Under the pieces are notes generated by a model. The model was not told the DNA's origin and made no database searches. It saw only the letters and a list, made by a program, of their open reading frames with translations. Positions 45,408-55,091 of a DNA stretch of 64,000 nt are shown here, piece by piece (position 1 is the first letter of the stretch; the number at the start of each line of letters is the position of its first letter). Source of the stretch: Geobacillus thermocatenulatus (lineage in GTDB: Bacteria > Bacillota > Bacilli > Bacillales > Anoxybacillaceae); assembly GCF_002217655.1 (NCBI RefSeq), contig NZ_NEWK01000002.1:1241164-1305163 (forward strand), given 5' to 3'. Position numbers and translations under genes: made by a program.

Positions 45408-46679
45408 TCAGGCGCCTCCCGCCTGCTCAGCAAGCGGTTGGCTCAATGAGACAAGCACTTTGCGAATACGGCGATTGTCGACTTGGCGGACAGTGAACGT
45501 CAGCGATCCATATTGCAACGTTTCGCCGACTGCTGGAATGCGCTCAAACATCTCAAAAATCCAGCCACCCAACGTATGCGATTCACTCTTTGGCACGTCG
45601 ATGTTCATCACTTCGCAAAATTCATCCAGCGGCAGTTCGGCGCTGAACTCGAAGCTGTGCTCGTCGATTTGGCGCACCGTTTTCACCGCCTCATCATGCT
45701 CATCCCATATTTCGCCGACAATTTGCTCGAGAATATCTTCGAGCGTAATCAAGCCGGCGGTGCCGCCAAACTCGTCGACGACGATCGCCATATGCACTTT
45801 GCTTTTTTGCAGCTCCGGCAGGAGATCCGACACTTTCATGGACTCGACAACGAACAACGGCTGGCGCAACAAATCGCGGATGCGCACCTCCCGCTTTTGC
45901 ACAAGCTCGCTGAAAAAGTCGCTTTCCGACAAAATGCCGATCACGTTGTCAATATCCCCTTCATAGACCGGGATGCGGGAATATTTCTCTTCCAAAAACA
46001 CGTCGCGAATCTCTTCAATCGGCTGGTTGACCTCGACCGCCACCATATCAGCGCGCGGCGTGAAAATTTCTCCGACCAAAATTTCATCAAAATCGAGCGA
46101 ACGTTGGATCAATTCTTTTTCTTTGTTGTCAATGACCCCTTCCTCTTCACTCAGCTCAACCATCACTTTAATATCTTCCTCCGTCACAGCCGGCACAGCC
46201 ACCCCATTGGCGAACCGCCTAGCGATTCGATTTTTTAAGGCTTGGAGCGATGCCGTAACCGGCGTCATCAACTTCATCAGCCCATAGGCAAGGCCGGCGT
46301 ATCGGATGGCGAGCTGCTCCGCATGCTCTTTCGCCATCGATTTTGGCAAAATTTCACCGAAGACGACAAATAATACGGTCATCACCGCCAGCGTGGCAAA
46401 TAAGCCCATCTGTTCCCCAAGCAACGAAACGGCGATGTCCGTAAAGAGCACGACCGTCATGACGCTGGTGAGGCGGTTGGCCACAGCAAGCGCCAACAAC
46501 ACGCGGTCAAGCTGACCGATCACCGCTTGGAGGCGCTTATTGTGCAGATGCTCTTCCGCATAATGCCGCAACCGTGCCTTGCTTGCCGAAGAAAACGCGG
46601 CTTCTGCTGAAGCGAACAGTGCATTCGCGAGCAGGGAGAGGAAAAACCACCCGAACAACCTTAGCGGCCACTCTTCCAA
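45408..46679 (-). CDS. CNNM/CBS-domain membrane protein (MpfA/hemolysin-C-like)
   Basis: A 423-residue protein: a DUF21 (CNNM) membrane domain of four helices (residues 1-180, with FGEILPKSMAKEHAE), a CBS pair (about 200-320, with FTPRADMVAVEV and GTAGLITLEDILEQIVGEI), and a C-terminal CorC/HlyC domain. Such proteins export magnesium in Bacillaceae. The only start is TTG 46679, with AGGAG 12 bases away, so translation may be weak. The IS605-type element lies just upstream, its right end 68 bases from this start. Confidence 0.87.
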   Translation of the reverse strand: MEEWPLRLFGWFFLSLLANALFASAEAAFSSASKARLRHYAEEHLHNKRLQAVIGQLDRVLLALAVANRLTSVMTVVLFTDIAVSLLGEQMGLFATLAVMTVLFVVFGEILPKSMAKEHAEQLAIRYAGLAYGLMKLMTPVTASLQALKNRIARRFANGVAVPAVTEEDIKVMVELSEEEGVIDNKEKELIQRSLDFDEILVGEIFTPRADMVAVEVNQPIEEIRDVFLEEKYSRIPVYEGDIDNVIGILSESDFFSELVQKREVRIRDLLRQPLFVVESMKVSDLLPELQKSKVHMAIVVDEFGGTAGLITLEDILEQIVGEIWDEHDEAVKTVRQIDEHSFEFSAELPLDEFCEVMNIDVPKSESHTLGGWIFEMFERIPAVGETLQYGSLTFTVRQVDNRRIRKVLVSLSQPLAEQAGGA

Positions 46680-46746
46680 CGAATCTTCACACTCCTATGG
46701 ATGGTGACGATGTTATTCATATCCATTTTTCCGCCGAATCATGCTT

Positions 46747-46930
46747 TTGACACTCCACACGGCTAAAGCCGTGGGATTCTTGGGTCGTTCGCGTCCTCAT
46801 CCATTTCTGGTTCGGACAACGCCCAAGTTCAGGGGTGTGTCATCACCCCGTCCCATCGGGTTAAAATGTACCCCAATGGGCGGCGCACCTGTGACCCGTG
46901 CGCTAGGTTAGGCGACAAAGCCCGAAATCG
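46747..46930 (-). ncRNA. Putative omega-RNA at the right end
   Basis: On the minus strand the 3' part of tnpB and the 160 bases after it end in CCAAGAATC, a short hairpin (CCACGGCTTTAGCCGTG) and GTGTCAA, as in known TnpB guide RNAs. The guide would be the flanking sequence from 46746 downwards (AAGCATGATTCGGCGG and on). The 5' end is not known. Confidence 0.6.
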
Positions 46931-47959
46931 CTTTGGCGATGTTGATCGCGCCATTCAAGTCGGCGTGGAGAGTGTATCCGCACCTTTGGCATCGGAAGCG
47001 GATGCCGTTTCGGTTCGCTTTCTCCCGATGCCCGCATTTACACGTTTGGCTCGTGTAGGTCGGCTTCACCCACTCCACCCGAATGCCCGCCATTTCCGCT
47101 TTATAGGCGATCATCGTTTGCAGTTGGTGAAATGACCAAGAGTGAAGGCTTCGTCCTGCTTCTTTGGCCGATGTTGTCCGCTTTCGAATCCCCGTCAACG
47201 CTTCCATCCGAATCACGCCAACACCGTTGGCGAGCGCAACATTCACGATTTGACGGCTGATTTTGTGATTTTGATCCTTCATCCAGCGGGACTCTTTGCG
47301 GCCGATTTTGCGAATCATCTGGAGCTTCTTGGCTTTGCCCAACGTTCGCCGCAAAGCCGCATATCGTCGACGAATGAAGGCGCATTGGTTCCCTTTGAAA
47401 AACCACGATTTCGTTCCCACGCTGGCCACGGCGATATAGCGAAGCCCAAGGTCAACGCCCATCACCTTTGTTTCGTGCCGCGGTTCCACTTCAAATGTGA
47501 CCGCAACAGCCAAGCACCATTTCGTTCTCTTTTTATAAAGCTTGGCGGCCCCTTGTTTGGCGGTTCCATCGAGCAGCCGATTCAGCCACGCTTCTTGATA
47601 GGGGCGCGTGACGACAGGCACGCCGATTCGCTTCTCCAGTGTGGGGAAGGAAACCGTGTAGAACGCTCCTTTCTTTTCCACCTTCACGTTTTGATTGTTA
47701 AAGCAACACCATAATGTTTGAAACTTCTTTGTTTTCTGGTTTTTCTTTTGGGACTTCACTTCTCGAATCGTCTGATTCACGACGGCGCAAGGAAACCGCT
47801 GCGACGAAAACGCTTTAAATAATTTGCTCGTCGCTTGATTCAGCTTGGATTCAACAGCCAATTCGCAAACGCGGTATTCACTTCTGTCATCCGTTCATAC
47901 ATATCTTGTTTCACTTTCGTCGGCTTGTACAGGTCCAGCTTTAGTGTGATCGTGGGCAT
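46908..47959 (-). pseudogene. tnpB: TnpB RNA-guided nuclease, frameshifted
   Basis: ATG 47959, behind GGAGGTG, starts MPTITLKLDLYKPTKVKQDM and stops after 39 residues at 47840. The rest (46908-47861) is a long second frame beginning at LNQATSKLFKAFSSQRF. One missing base near 47845 separates them. The large part keeps the RuvC residues (Asp in GVDLGLRY, Glu in IRMEALTG, Asp in HADLNGAIN) and the zinc finger CKCGH...CQRCG. The full protein would be about 350 residues, normal for this small TnpB group. A TTG restart of the second frame could give a nuclease lacking the first 40 residues. Confidence 0.82.
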
Positions 47960-48249
47960 GGATTCACCTCCTTGCAGCAATGACAGGATGCCATTTCCAT
48001 ATGAAGAAAACGGCTCACTTTCATCCCATGCCTAAAGAGCGTGGGCTTTCTCGTTCGCGAATCTGTAAAAGCCACACTTTCCGCGCTAAGCGGAAACAAA
48101 GCGATGCGGCCGGCAGCAGCCGTTTTCTCTCTTCCTAGTCTTAAATATAACAAATTTTTCGCCAACTGACTATAGCTGGCGAGTTGTCCTTCCATATAAA
48201 TCCAGACAACCAAAAAGAAAAATGCGCCGGATGAACCGAAGCGCATCAT
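47941..48249 (-). CDS. Small membrane protein with its end replaced by the IS
   Basis: ATG 48249 overlaps the stop of the 27-residue gene upstream. Residues 1-36 include a helix (GAFFFLVVWIYMEG) and end NLLYL at the element border; the remaining open frame (to 47941) is element sequence. Removing 46747-48140 gives AAA GCA TGA after NLLYL, that is a 38-residue protein. The family is not recognised. Confidence 0.5.
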   Translation of the reverse strand: MMRFGSSGAFFFLVVWIYMEGQLASYSQLAKNLLYLRLGREKTAAAGRIALFPLSAESVAFTDSRTRKPTLFRHGMKVSRFLHMEMASCHCCKEVNPCPRSH

Positions 48250-48329
48250 GATTCAAGCCAACAGGAACCAATCAAATACATAAGAACAAGCAATGAGGCA
48301 ATGTTGAATGTCACCGACCACTCGGCCAT
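48246..48329 (-). CDS. 27-residue membrane peptide
   Basis: MAEWSVTFNIASLLVLMYLI with a short tail (GSCWLES). A strong GGGAGGGG ribosome site lies upstream of ATG 48329, and the stop overlaps the next ATG (TCATGATG), so the two small genes look coupled. One transmembrane helix. Function is unknown; it could be a small membrane subunit. Confidence 0.6.
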   Translation of the reverse strand: MAEWSVTFNIASLLVLMYLIGSCWLES

Positions 48330-48479
48330 TCGTCTTCCCCTCCCTTTTCTTCCCCTCTTTCATCGTACCATTTTGGCGGCGGGAAAAGCAGGAGGAGAAG
48401 GGTGTCTTTTTGACAGTTTGATGAACAAAACAAGGGAGTCCTCCCATCAATGGACGCCCTCATTTCATTTTCTCTCGTT

Positions 48480-49505
48480 TCAACCTAAATAGCGGTAATA
48501 GATCGCCTTTGCCTCCTGCACGTCTTTCGTGCCGTGCACAAGCGCACGGCCATCGCGAAAGACAACCAATCGCTTGTCACCGAGCGAAACGGAGACAAGA
48601 TACGGGTTCGCTTCCGCTTGAAGCCCTTGGCGGCGAAACAGCTCCGCCAATTCATTCAAGTCGTACTGGCGCAAAGCAGGCGGACGGATTTGCACGGAAT
48701 CGCGCCCGCACAAGACGGCCGTCTTCGTCCGTTGTTCATAGGAAAGAAACGGATAAGATGGATGACGTCCGCACGTCGGGCAACCGTCCTTTTTCACCCC
48801 GTCAATGCGAATGGCGGCGTATTCGTTCGTCCAAAGGTCAAACGAAACGAGCTTGCCGCGGAGCGCCGACCAGTCTTCCACTAAAATTTTTAACGCCTCA
48901 GCCATCTGATAGCTGATCACCATTTGCACCGATGGGCTGATAATGCCGGCCGTATCGCACGTCAATCCTCCTTGCGGCACCGTTTCAAGCAAGCAATACA
49001 AACAAGGCGTGCGGTTCGGAATGAAGGCGCAGCTTAAACCGTAACTGCCGACACAAGCGCCATAAATCCACGGAATGTTGTACTTGTAGGCAACGTCATT
49101 GATGACAAGGCGCGTATCAAAATTGTCTGTCGCATCAATCCATAAGTCAGGGCGTTGCTTGAGGGCGATCGTTTCCAATTCTTCCGGGCCGGCGTCGCCG
49201 ACAATGGCCTCGATCTCAACCTCGCTGTTGATTTGTTCAAGGCGCCGTTTGGCAGCGATCGCCTTTGGCAGCCGCTCCTTCGCATCCGCTTCGCTGTAAA
49301 GCTGCTGGCGCTGCAAGTTGCTCCATTCGACATAGTCGCGGTCAATGATCGTCAATTTGCCGATGCCGGAGCGAACGAGCGCTTCGGCGTTGCCTGTGCC
49401 GAGCGCTCCGGCTCCGACTAACACGACATGCTTTCCCCGTATTTTCTTTTGCCCTTCCTCGCCAATCGGTGCAAATAATTGCTGCCGGGAATACCGTTCG
49501 TTCAA
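48480..49505 (-). CDS. thiF: ThiF/MoeB-type adenylyltransferase
   Basis: A 341-residue E1-like enzyme that adenylates the C-terminal Gly of ThiS. The nucleotide motif [15 protein letters not shown] is near residue 31, the [15 protein letters not shown] segment follows, and zinc pairs CLYC and CPTC are present. The family catalytic Cys is probably in [12 protein letters not shown] 49505 overlaps the thiG stop (TTGA). It is the last gene of the operon; thiD, next in B. subtilis, is absent. Confidence 0.9.
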   Translation of the reverse strand: MNERYSRQQLFAPIGEEGQKKIRGKHVVLVGAGALGTGNAEALVRSGIGKLTIIDRDYVEWSNLQRQQLYSEADAKERLPKAIAAKRRLEQINSEVEIEAIVGDAGPEELETIALKQRPDLWIDATDNFDTRLVINDVAYKYNIPWIYGACVGSYGLSCAFIPNRTPCLYCLLETVPQGGLTCDTAGIISPSVQMVISYQMAEALKILVEDWSALRGKLVSFDLWTNEYAAIRIDGVKKDGCPTCGRHPSYPFLSYEQRTKTAVLCGRDSVQIRPPALRQYDLNELAELFRRQGLQAEANPYLVSVSLGDKRLVVFRDGRALVHGTKDVQEAKAIYYRYLG

Positions 49506-50269
49506 ACAACACTCATTCCTTCCGTTGGGCTGCTCGCTGACGCGTACCGTTTTTTTGGGATGCGTCCGGCTTCATAGCCGAGCCGGCCCGCTTCCACCGC
49601 CAGCTTCATCGCTTTCGCCATTTTCACTGGATCGGCCGCGCCGGAAACAGCGGTGTTCAAGAGCACCCCATCCGCGCCAAGCTCCATCGCCAGCGCCGCG
49701 TCCGCCGGTCCGCCGATGCCAGCGTCGACAATGACCGGCACGTTCGCCTGCTCAATGATAAAGCTCAAATGGAGCGGATTGATGATGCCTTGCCCGGACC
49801 CGATCGGCGAGGCGCCTGGCATGATCGCATGGCAGCCAAGCTCCTCTAGCCGCTTCGCCAGCACGACATCATCGGATGTGTACGGCAACACAATAAACCC
49901 TTCCTCAAGCAGCATTTCCGCCGCTTTCAACGTCTCGATCGGATCTGGGAGGAGCGTTTTGTCGCAGCCGATCACTTCTACTTTTATCATATCACACAAT
50001 CCGGATGCCTTGGCGAGCCGGGCGATGCGCACCGCTTCTTCGGCCGTTTTCGCCCCGGCGGTGTTCGGCAAAAGCTTATATTTGCTTAAATCGAGCTGCT
50101 CTAAAAAGTTCGGCTGCTCTGGGGAAAAGATGTTCATCCGCCGGACGGCGAACGTTAAAATTTCCGCCCCTGATGCTTCCACCGCTTCTTTTTGCACGTC
50201 CAAGCTCGGATATTTGCCCGTGCCGAGCAACAGCCGCGAAGAGAATTCATATGGGCCAATTTTCAACAT
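49502..50269 (-). CDS. thiG: Thiazole synthase ThiG
   Basis: A 255-residue TIM-barrel enzyme that builds the thiamin thiazole from DXP, dehydroglycine and ThiS-thiocarboxylate. [10 protein letters not shown] is at the N-terminus, the Schiff-base Lys is in [16 protein letters not shown], and [15 protein letters not shown] binds phosphate. ATG 50269 has GGAGG upstream. It lies one base after thiS. Confidence 0.94.
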   Translation of the reverse strand: MLKIGPYEFSSRLLLGTGKYPSLDVQKEAVEASGAEILTFAVRRMNIFSPEQPNFLEQLDLSKYKLLPNTAGAKTAEEAVRIARLAKASGLCDMIKVEVIGCDKTLLPDPIETLKAAEMLLEEGFIVLPYTSDDVVLAKRLEELGCHAIMPGASPIGSGQGIINPLHLSFIIEQANVPVIVDAGIGGPADAALAMELGADGVLLNTAVSGAADPVKMAKAMKLAVEAGRLGYEAGRIPKKRYASASSPTEGMSVV

Positions 50270-50270
50270 C

Positions 50271-50474
50271 TCAACCACCTCCTACAAAATGAACGATCTC
50301 CACGCGATCGCCATCGCATAGCGCCGTCGTCTCATACTCATGTTTTTGGATGATGCGGACATTGACTTCGACGATGCAAAGCTTGTTCTCAAGCCGGAAA
50401 TGGGCAAGCAAATCGCCCACCGTTTTCACCTCGTCGGGCACTGCGATCGCCTCCCCGTTAATCACTAACGTCAT
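50271..50474 (-). CDS. thiS: Sulfur carrier protein ThiS
   Basis: A 67-residue ubiquitin-like carrier ending in VGGG, so the Gly-Gly tail needed for adenylation is present. It starts [12 protein letters not shown] and ends [10 protein letters not shown]. The start overlaps the thiO stop by 4 bases. Confidence 0.93.
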   Translation of the reverse strand: MTLVINGEAIAVPDEVKTVGDLLAHFRLENKLCIVEVNVRIIQKHEYETTALCDGDRVEIVHFVGGG

Positions 50475-51604
50475 TCCACCCCCACCTTTCCGATATGGCG
50501 TGTCAACGAAAATGGCGCAAGGTCAAACGCCGTCTCTTTCCGCTCCACTAAGTCGGCGACAAGCAGACCGGTCAACGGGCTGAGCAAAATGCCGTTCCGG
50601 TAATGGCCGGCAGCGACGAATAAGCCGCGCCGCTCCGGATGCTCGCCTAGATAAGGCAAGCCGTCTTCGGTCTGCGGTCGAATGCCGCTCCATGATGCCA
50701 CCCATTCCGCCTGTTCGATGTCCGGAACAAGGTGGGCGGCGCGGTGAAGCAAGTTCATCACCCCACCGGCCGATACGCGCCGATCAAACGTGCCGGGCGT
50801 GGACGTCGCTCCGATGAGCAGCCGGTTTCCCGATTTCGGAACGATGTAGCAGCCGTTTTTCGCAAATACAGTCGTTTGCAACAACGGAACCGGAGTGCGC
50901 ACCATGACGCACTCCCCTTTGACCGGATAAACGGAAAGCGAAAGACCGACCCGCGCGCCGAGCCGCGCCGCCCAAGCGCCGGAAGCGATGACGACCGCCT
51001 CGGCGGCAAACGTCCCGCCTGTTGTGTCTAACATATGCCCGCTGCTGTCGGAACGAATGTCGAACACTTCCGTATACTCGTACAGACAAGCGCCGGCGGA
51101 GGCGGCGGCATAGGCGAGAGCGGCGGCCAAATCCGGAGCGCTCACTTGCCCATCGCCAGGGATGTACATCGCGCCGGCAAGCGCTTCCGCCGCAAGGCGC
51201 GGCTCCATTTCAAGCGCCTCCCCTTTCGTGAGCCACTGCACCGGTTCGCCTATGTCCCGCCAAAATGTATAATGGCGATAGAGATCGTCTGCTTCCTCTT
51301 CCGTTGTCGCTAGTTTGATCAATCCTTTTTCGACAAGGCCGATATCGATGCCGGTCCTCTCCCTCAGCTCTTCAGCCAAGGCCGGCATGAGCGCTCGGCT
51401 TTGCAAGGCAAGAGGCACAAGCGGGCTTGGCGTCGAAAACTCAGATTGCGCCCCAAGCATGCCGGCTGCCGCGCTTGACGCCCCGCTTCCCATCGTTCCT
51501 TTTTCAAAAATGGCGACGCGATGCCGCCGCTTGGCGAGCTCAAAACCGATGGCCGCCCCAATCACCCCGCCGCCGACGATGGCGACGTCATACCGATGCG
51601 TCAT
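50471..51604 (-). CDS. thiO: Glycine oxidase ThiO
   Basis: A 377-residue FAD enzyme that oxidises glycine to iminoglycine for thiazole synthesis. The FAD motif GGGVIGAAIGFELAKR is at the N-terminus; VASWSGIRPQTEDGLPYLGE and AGHYRNGILLSPLTG are in the C-terminal part. It is followed by thiS with a 4-base overlap and preceded closely by tenI. Confidence 0.93.
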   Translation of the reverse strand: MTHRYDVAIVGGGVIGAAIGFELAKRRHRVAIFEKGTMGSGASSAAAGMLGAQSEFSTPSPLVPLALQSRALMPALAEELRERTGIDIGLVEKGLIKLATTEEEADDLYRHYTFWRDIGEPVQWLTKGEALEMEPRLAAEALAGAMYIPGDGQVSAPDLAAALAYAAASAGACLYEYTEVFDIRSDSSGHMLDTTGGTFAAEAVVIASGAWAARLGARVGLSLSVYPVKGECVMVRTPVPLLQTTVFAKNGCYIVPKSGNRLLIGATSTPGTFDRRVSAGGVMNLLHRAAHLVPDIEQAEWVASWSGIRPQTEDGLPYLGEHPERRGLFVAAGHYRNGILLSPLTGLLVADLVERKETAFDLAPFSLTRHIGKVGVE

Positions 51605-51607
51605 CCC

Positions 51608-52213
51608 CTACCCCCTCCCTTTCACGATGTCTGCCAGCCGTTTGGCCTCAGCAACGGGGTCAGCAGCGAAAAAAACAGCCGACAATACTGCCACCCCGGC
51701 TGCGCCCGCTTCCAGCACCCGACGGGCGTTGCCGGCGTGAATGCCGCCGATGGCGATGACGGGAATGGACACGGCGCCCACGATTTCCGCAAGCGAGTCC
51801 AGACCGCGCGGCGGCAAACCGGGCTTGCTGTCCGTCGGAAAAATATGGCCATACAAACAAAAGTGAGCGCCGTCCTGTTCGGCTTGTTTCGCCTCCTCCG
51901 AACCGTGCACCGAGCAACCAACCGTCAAGTCCGGAAACGAGCGGCGGACGGCGCGCACCGGCAGGCTGTGATAAGCAAGCTGCACACCTTTGACACCGTA
52001 GACGGCGGCGACATCAACCCGGTCATTGACGATGATTTTTTGCAGCGGCACCCCGACGCGAAGCAGTGCCGCGACAAACGCCGCCACTTCACGCGCCGTC
52101 TTCCCTTTTTCGCGAATATGAATCAGGTCGGCATACGGATGGGTGTGCGCACAAATCGCGGCGAATTCGTCAACCGTCTGACGCCCGGTGGAAACAAAAT
52201 GGAGAACCCCCAT
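51608..52213 (-). CDS. tenI: Thiazole tautomerase TenI
   Basis: A 201-residue ThiE-like TIM-barrel protein that aromatises the thiazole product. PDLTVGCSVHGSEEAKQAEQ and IGGIHAGNARRVLEAGAAGV show the fold. ATG 52213 has AAAGGG at 7 bases; the upstream frame has no better site. It keeps TenI length rather than ThiE length. Confidence 0.88.
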   Translation of the reverse strand: MGVLHFVSTGRQTVDEFAAICAHTHPYADLIHIREKGKTAREVAAFVAALLRVGVPLQKIIVNDRVDVAAVYGVKGVQLAYHSLPVRAVRRSFPDLTVGCSVHGSEEAKQAEQDGAHFCLYGHIFPTDSKPGLPPRGLDSLAEIVGAVSIPVIAIGGIHAGNARRVLEAGAAGVAVLSAVFFAADPVAEAKRLADIVKGRG

Positions 52214-52229
52214 TGCCATCCCTTTCTTT

Positions 52230-53012
52230 CTATCGTACATCCCTTATCGAAATATACGGATAATGAACACCCATATAGTAGGCGACGAACATCAAAGCGG
52301 CAAACAAGGCGACAAGCCAAATATCATATTTGCCGAACCCGATTTCATAATAAAACGTGCGCTGCCCGCTGCCGGAAAATTGTTTCGCTTCCATCGCCAC
52401 GGCGATGCGCTGGGCGCGGCGGATGCTTTGCGACAACAGCGGAATGGCGTAGCGCTTCACTTTGCTGAGGACGCCCTTGTTTGGCACGCCGCGCACGGTC
52501 AAAGCGTAGCGAACGGTTTGAAACTCTTCGAGCATCATCGGCAACAACCGAACCGCCGCTAAAAAACTGTATGCATACTTTGGTTTCAGCTTCAGCTGCT
52601 GCATGAGCGAATAAAACAACGGAACCGGCCGGGTCGTCAGCGAAAAAATCAATCCGAGAAGCCCAAGCGCCAAAGCGCGAAACCCGATGTGCACCCCGCG
52701 CCAAAAACTTTCCGCTGTAACATGGATGAGCCCCCAGCGAACCCATGTCGTCGTTCCCTCGCCAAACATCATCATCGATGAAGCGGTCGAAACAAACACG
52801 AGGAAAAACGGCAAAAACAGCCAAAACAACACATTCGCCGGATAGCCGGTGCCAAAGCAAAACAAAACGAAGAGAGCGAGCGAAACGTTAATCAGCACGT
52901 TCGGGTTATGAATGAACAACACAGCGAAAAAGAGCACGACAAGCACAATGAGCTTCAAGCTCGGATTTGTCTCATGAAGCCATGTCTCGCGGCAGCGAAC
53001 CTCCCATTTCAT
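52230..53012 (-). CDS. ykoC: ECF transporter T component YkoC
   Basis: A 260-residue membrane subunit with five to six helices and the coupling-helix signature near the C-terminus (IRRAQRIAVAMEAKQF). It joins the ATPase YkoD to the substrate-binding YkoE for uptake of the thiamin precursor HMP. The start overlaps the ykoD stop by 4 bases. Confidence 0.9.
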   Translation of the reverse strand: MKWEVRCRETWLHETNPSLKLIVLVVLFFAVLFIHNPNVLINVSLALFVLFCFGTGYPANVLFWLFLPFFLVFVSTASSMMMFGEGTTTWVRWGLIHVTAESFWRGVHIGFRALALGLLGLIFSLTTRPVPLFYSLMQQLKLKPKYAYSFLAAVRLLPMMLEEFQTVRYALTVRGVPNKGVLSKVKRYAIPLLSQSIRRAQRIAVAMEAKQFSGSGQRTFYYEIGFGKYDIWLVALFAALMFVAYYMGVHYPYISIRDVR

Positions 53013-54469
53013 TGCCCTGCTCCACCTTCCGTCAACACCGGCTCTCGAATTTCAAGCTGTTCGTCCCGAACGAGCGCCCCGTCTTCAATCACCCACTGTC
53101 TCGTCGCAAAGCGGCGGACGATTTGTTCGTCATGTGTAACCATCATGATCACCGCTCCTTGTTCGCGGTGCGCTTCAAGCATTTCAAGCAAAGCAAACGT
53201 GTTTTTCGCGTCCTGACCAAACGTCGGCTCATCAAGCAAAAAGAGGCGTTGGCCGGCGACGATCGAAGCGGCGACGCTCAACCGCCGCTTTTGTCCGATC
53301 GACAATTGGTATGGGTGCTGGTCTTGCTGCTCAACAAGATCAAATTCACGCAACAGGCAGGCGATGGTTTCCTCGATTTCCGCTTCCGGCCGCCCTTCAA
53401 GCCGAAGCGAGTAGGCGAGCTCTTCGCGAACAGAATGGGCGACAAATTGCCACTCCGGATTTTGGAAAACGAACGCAATATGGCGGTAGAGCGGGTGTTG
53501 CCGCTTGATGTCGGCGCCTAGCAGCATATACTCTCCGTCCGTGCGGATGAGTTGCATAAGCGCTTGCAGCAACGTGCTTTTACCGGCGCCGTTTTTTCCG
53601 GTGACGGCAATCCATTCGCCGGCGTGCACCGTTGCTTTAGGAACATAGATTTTTGCCTCCCGACCGCGGAACCCGCGAAAATGGGAGAGGCGAAGAAGCT
53701 CCTCGCCTTGATGGCGATTTCGCCGCCTTGCCGTCCGGTCATAGTCGTCCCAAACACCCGGATACCAGATCCCTTCAGCAGCAATGACGTCTTTATAGTC
53801 AGAAAACACCGCCTTCGCCTCGCCGTCGGCGATGATGCGCCCATCGCGGCCGAACAAGACAATGCGATCCACAAAGTCGAGCACATGGTCAATTTTATGC
53901 TCGACGATGATGACCGTTTTGCCGCGGCCCACCTGCTTCACCGTTTGCCATACCGCCTTCGTCCCTTCTTCATCAAGCAGCGCCGTCGGCTCATCCAAAA
54001 ACAACACATCCGGCTCAAGCGCCAGCACCGAAGCAAGAGCCAACCGCTGCTTCATTCCACCGGAAAGCGTATGAATATCCGTATGCGGGGCGATCTCCAA
54101 ACCGACCTGGTCCAGCAGGGCGCGAATGCGGGCGGGCATCTCACGGCGCGGCACACTTCGATTTTCGAGGGCAAAAGCGATTTCCTCGTCCGCATACGGC
54201 ATGCAAAATTGCGCATCAGGATCTTGGAAAACATAGCCCCACCGTTCCGGCCGCTCAAGGCGCTCCGCTTTCATCGGTGCATCGATCGAGTGGGGAATGA
54301 TGCCAGCCATCACTTGCAATAATGTCGACTTGCCGCATCCCGACGGACCGAGGAGGAGCACTTTCTCCCCCTCGGCAATCGAAAGCGACAAGTCGCGAAA
54401 CAGCAGCCCGTCGCTCCCGGGAAATTTTAGGCGCAGCCGATCAATCACAATTGCTTGTTTCATCGCCAT
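53009..54469 (-). CDS. ykoD: Tandem ABC ATPase YkoD of the HMP ECF transporter
   Basis: A 486-residue protein with two complete ATPase domains. The first has [17 protein letters not shown] and VLFLDEPTALLD; the second has GKNGAGKST, LSIGQKRR and LFLLDEPTFGQD. This fused arrangement is typical of YkoD (B. subtilis about 490). ATG 54469 is within AAGGCGG reach; the frame upstream overlaps ykoE and is ignored. It powers YkoC and YkoE. Confidence 0.92.
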   Translation of the reverse strand: MAMKQAIVIDRLRLKFPGSDGLLFRDLSLSIAEGEKVLLLGPSGCGKSTLLQVMAGIIPHSIDAPMKAERLERPERWGYVFQDPDAQFCMPYADEEIAFALENRSVPRREMPARIRALLDQVGLEIAPHTDIHTLSGGMKQRLALASVLALEPDVLFLDEPTALLDEEGTKAVWQTVKQVGRGKTVIIVEHKIDHVLDFVDRIVLFGRDGRIIADGEAKAVFSDYKDVIAAEGIWYPGVWDDYDRTARRRNRHQGEELLRLSHFRGFRGREAKIYVPKATVHAGEWIAVTGKNGAGKSTLLQALMQLIRTDGEYMLLGADIKRQHPLYRHIAFVFQNPEWQFVAHSVREELAYSLRLEGRPEAEIEETIACLLREFDLVEQQDQHPYQLSIGQKRRLSVAASIVAGQRLFLLDEPTFGQDAKNTFALLEMLEAHREQGAVIMMVTHDEQIVRRFATRQWVIEDGALVRDEQLEIREPVLTEGGAGQ

Positions 54470-54477
54470 TCGCCGCC

Positions 54478-55068
54478 TTACCGGTTCAATGCATCGTAAT
54501 CGTCTTTTGAGGCCGTCCGCCACATTTGCGTCACTCCGGTTTTTTCGAGCGCTTTCGCCAATGAAACGGCAAACACGCCGGAGATGAGGATGGCGCCGAT
54601 AAAACGCGCCAGCAAAAAGAGCGCCAGATTCCATGGGGCGAGCGAACCAATATAGCCTTTGTAAAAGTCCATGATGAGCGAGCCAATCGTCGCCCCGACC
54701 GCGCTGAGCGATACAACAAATACATCAAAGCGCCGATAGCGGAAGACGGCAAAGACAAGCTCGGCAAACAGCCCTTGTACAACCCCGTAAATAAGCACTT
54801 CAAGCCCCCATTGCGATCCTGTAATCAGTTCTCCCGCTGATGCAGCTGTTTCTGCGAGCAACGCCACCCCCGGCTTGCGAATGAGCAAATAAGCGAGCGA
54901 GGAGGCAATAAACCACATGCCGTAAATGAGTTGATCGAGATGAAACCCTACTGCTCCCACCGCACTATATAGCGGTCCCCATAATTTGTAAATAATTCCA
55001 AACACAATCGCAATGACGATCGTCGTTAAAATATCCGCCAATTTTAACCCTTTTGTCTTCGCTTCCAT
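54478..55068 (-). CDS. ykoE: ECF transporter S component YkoE (HMP/thiamin precursor)
   Basis: A 196-residue membrane protein with about five helices (LADILTTIVIAIVFGIIYKL first). It is the substrate-binding subunit of the HMP uptake system. AAGGAGG lies 8 bases from ATG 55068. ykoF, present in the B. subtilis ykoFEDC operon, is missing here. Confidence 0.9.
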   Translation of the reverse strand: MEAKTKGLKLADILTTIVIAIVFGIIYKLWGPLYSAVGAVGFHLDQLIYGMWFIASSLAYLLIRKPGVALLAETAASAGELITGSQWGLEVLIYGVVQGLFAELVFAVFRYRRFDVFVVSLSAVGATIGSLIMDFYKGYIGSLAPWNLALFLLARFIGAILISGVFAVSLAKALEKTGVTQMWRTASKDDYDALNR

Positions 55069-55091
55069 CCTGTTCTCCTCCTTGTCTTGCG

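Larger units (their letters stand above)
46747..48140 (-). mobile_element. IS605-type element carrying only tnpB
   Basis: The left end, at 48140, follows TTTAA (48145-48141 on the minus strand), the probable target motif. It carries the imperfect hairpins GTTTCCGC/GCGGAAAG (48077-48097) and AAAGCCCACGC near 48035. The right end carries a hairpin of CCACGGC with GCCGTG and finishes GTGTCAA at 46747. There is no tnpA. Ends are assigned by inspection. Joining the flanks restores a small frame, which supports these limits. Confidence 0.75.

Noticed and set aside
51521-52468. 315-codon plus-strand open frame across tenI and ykoC
   Set aside because: It is antisense to two clearly identified thiamin genes.
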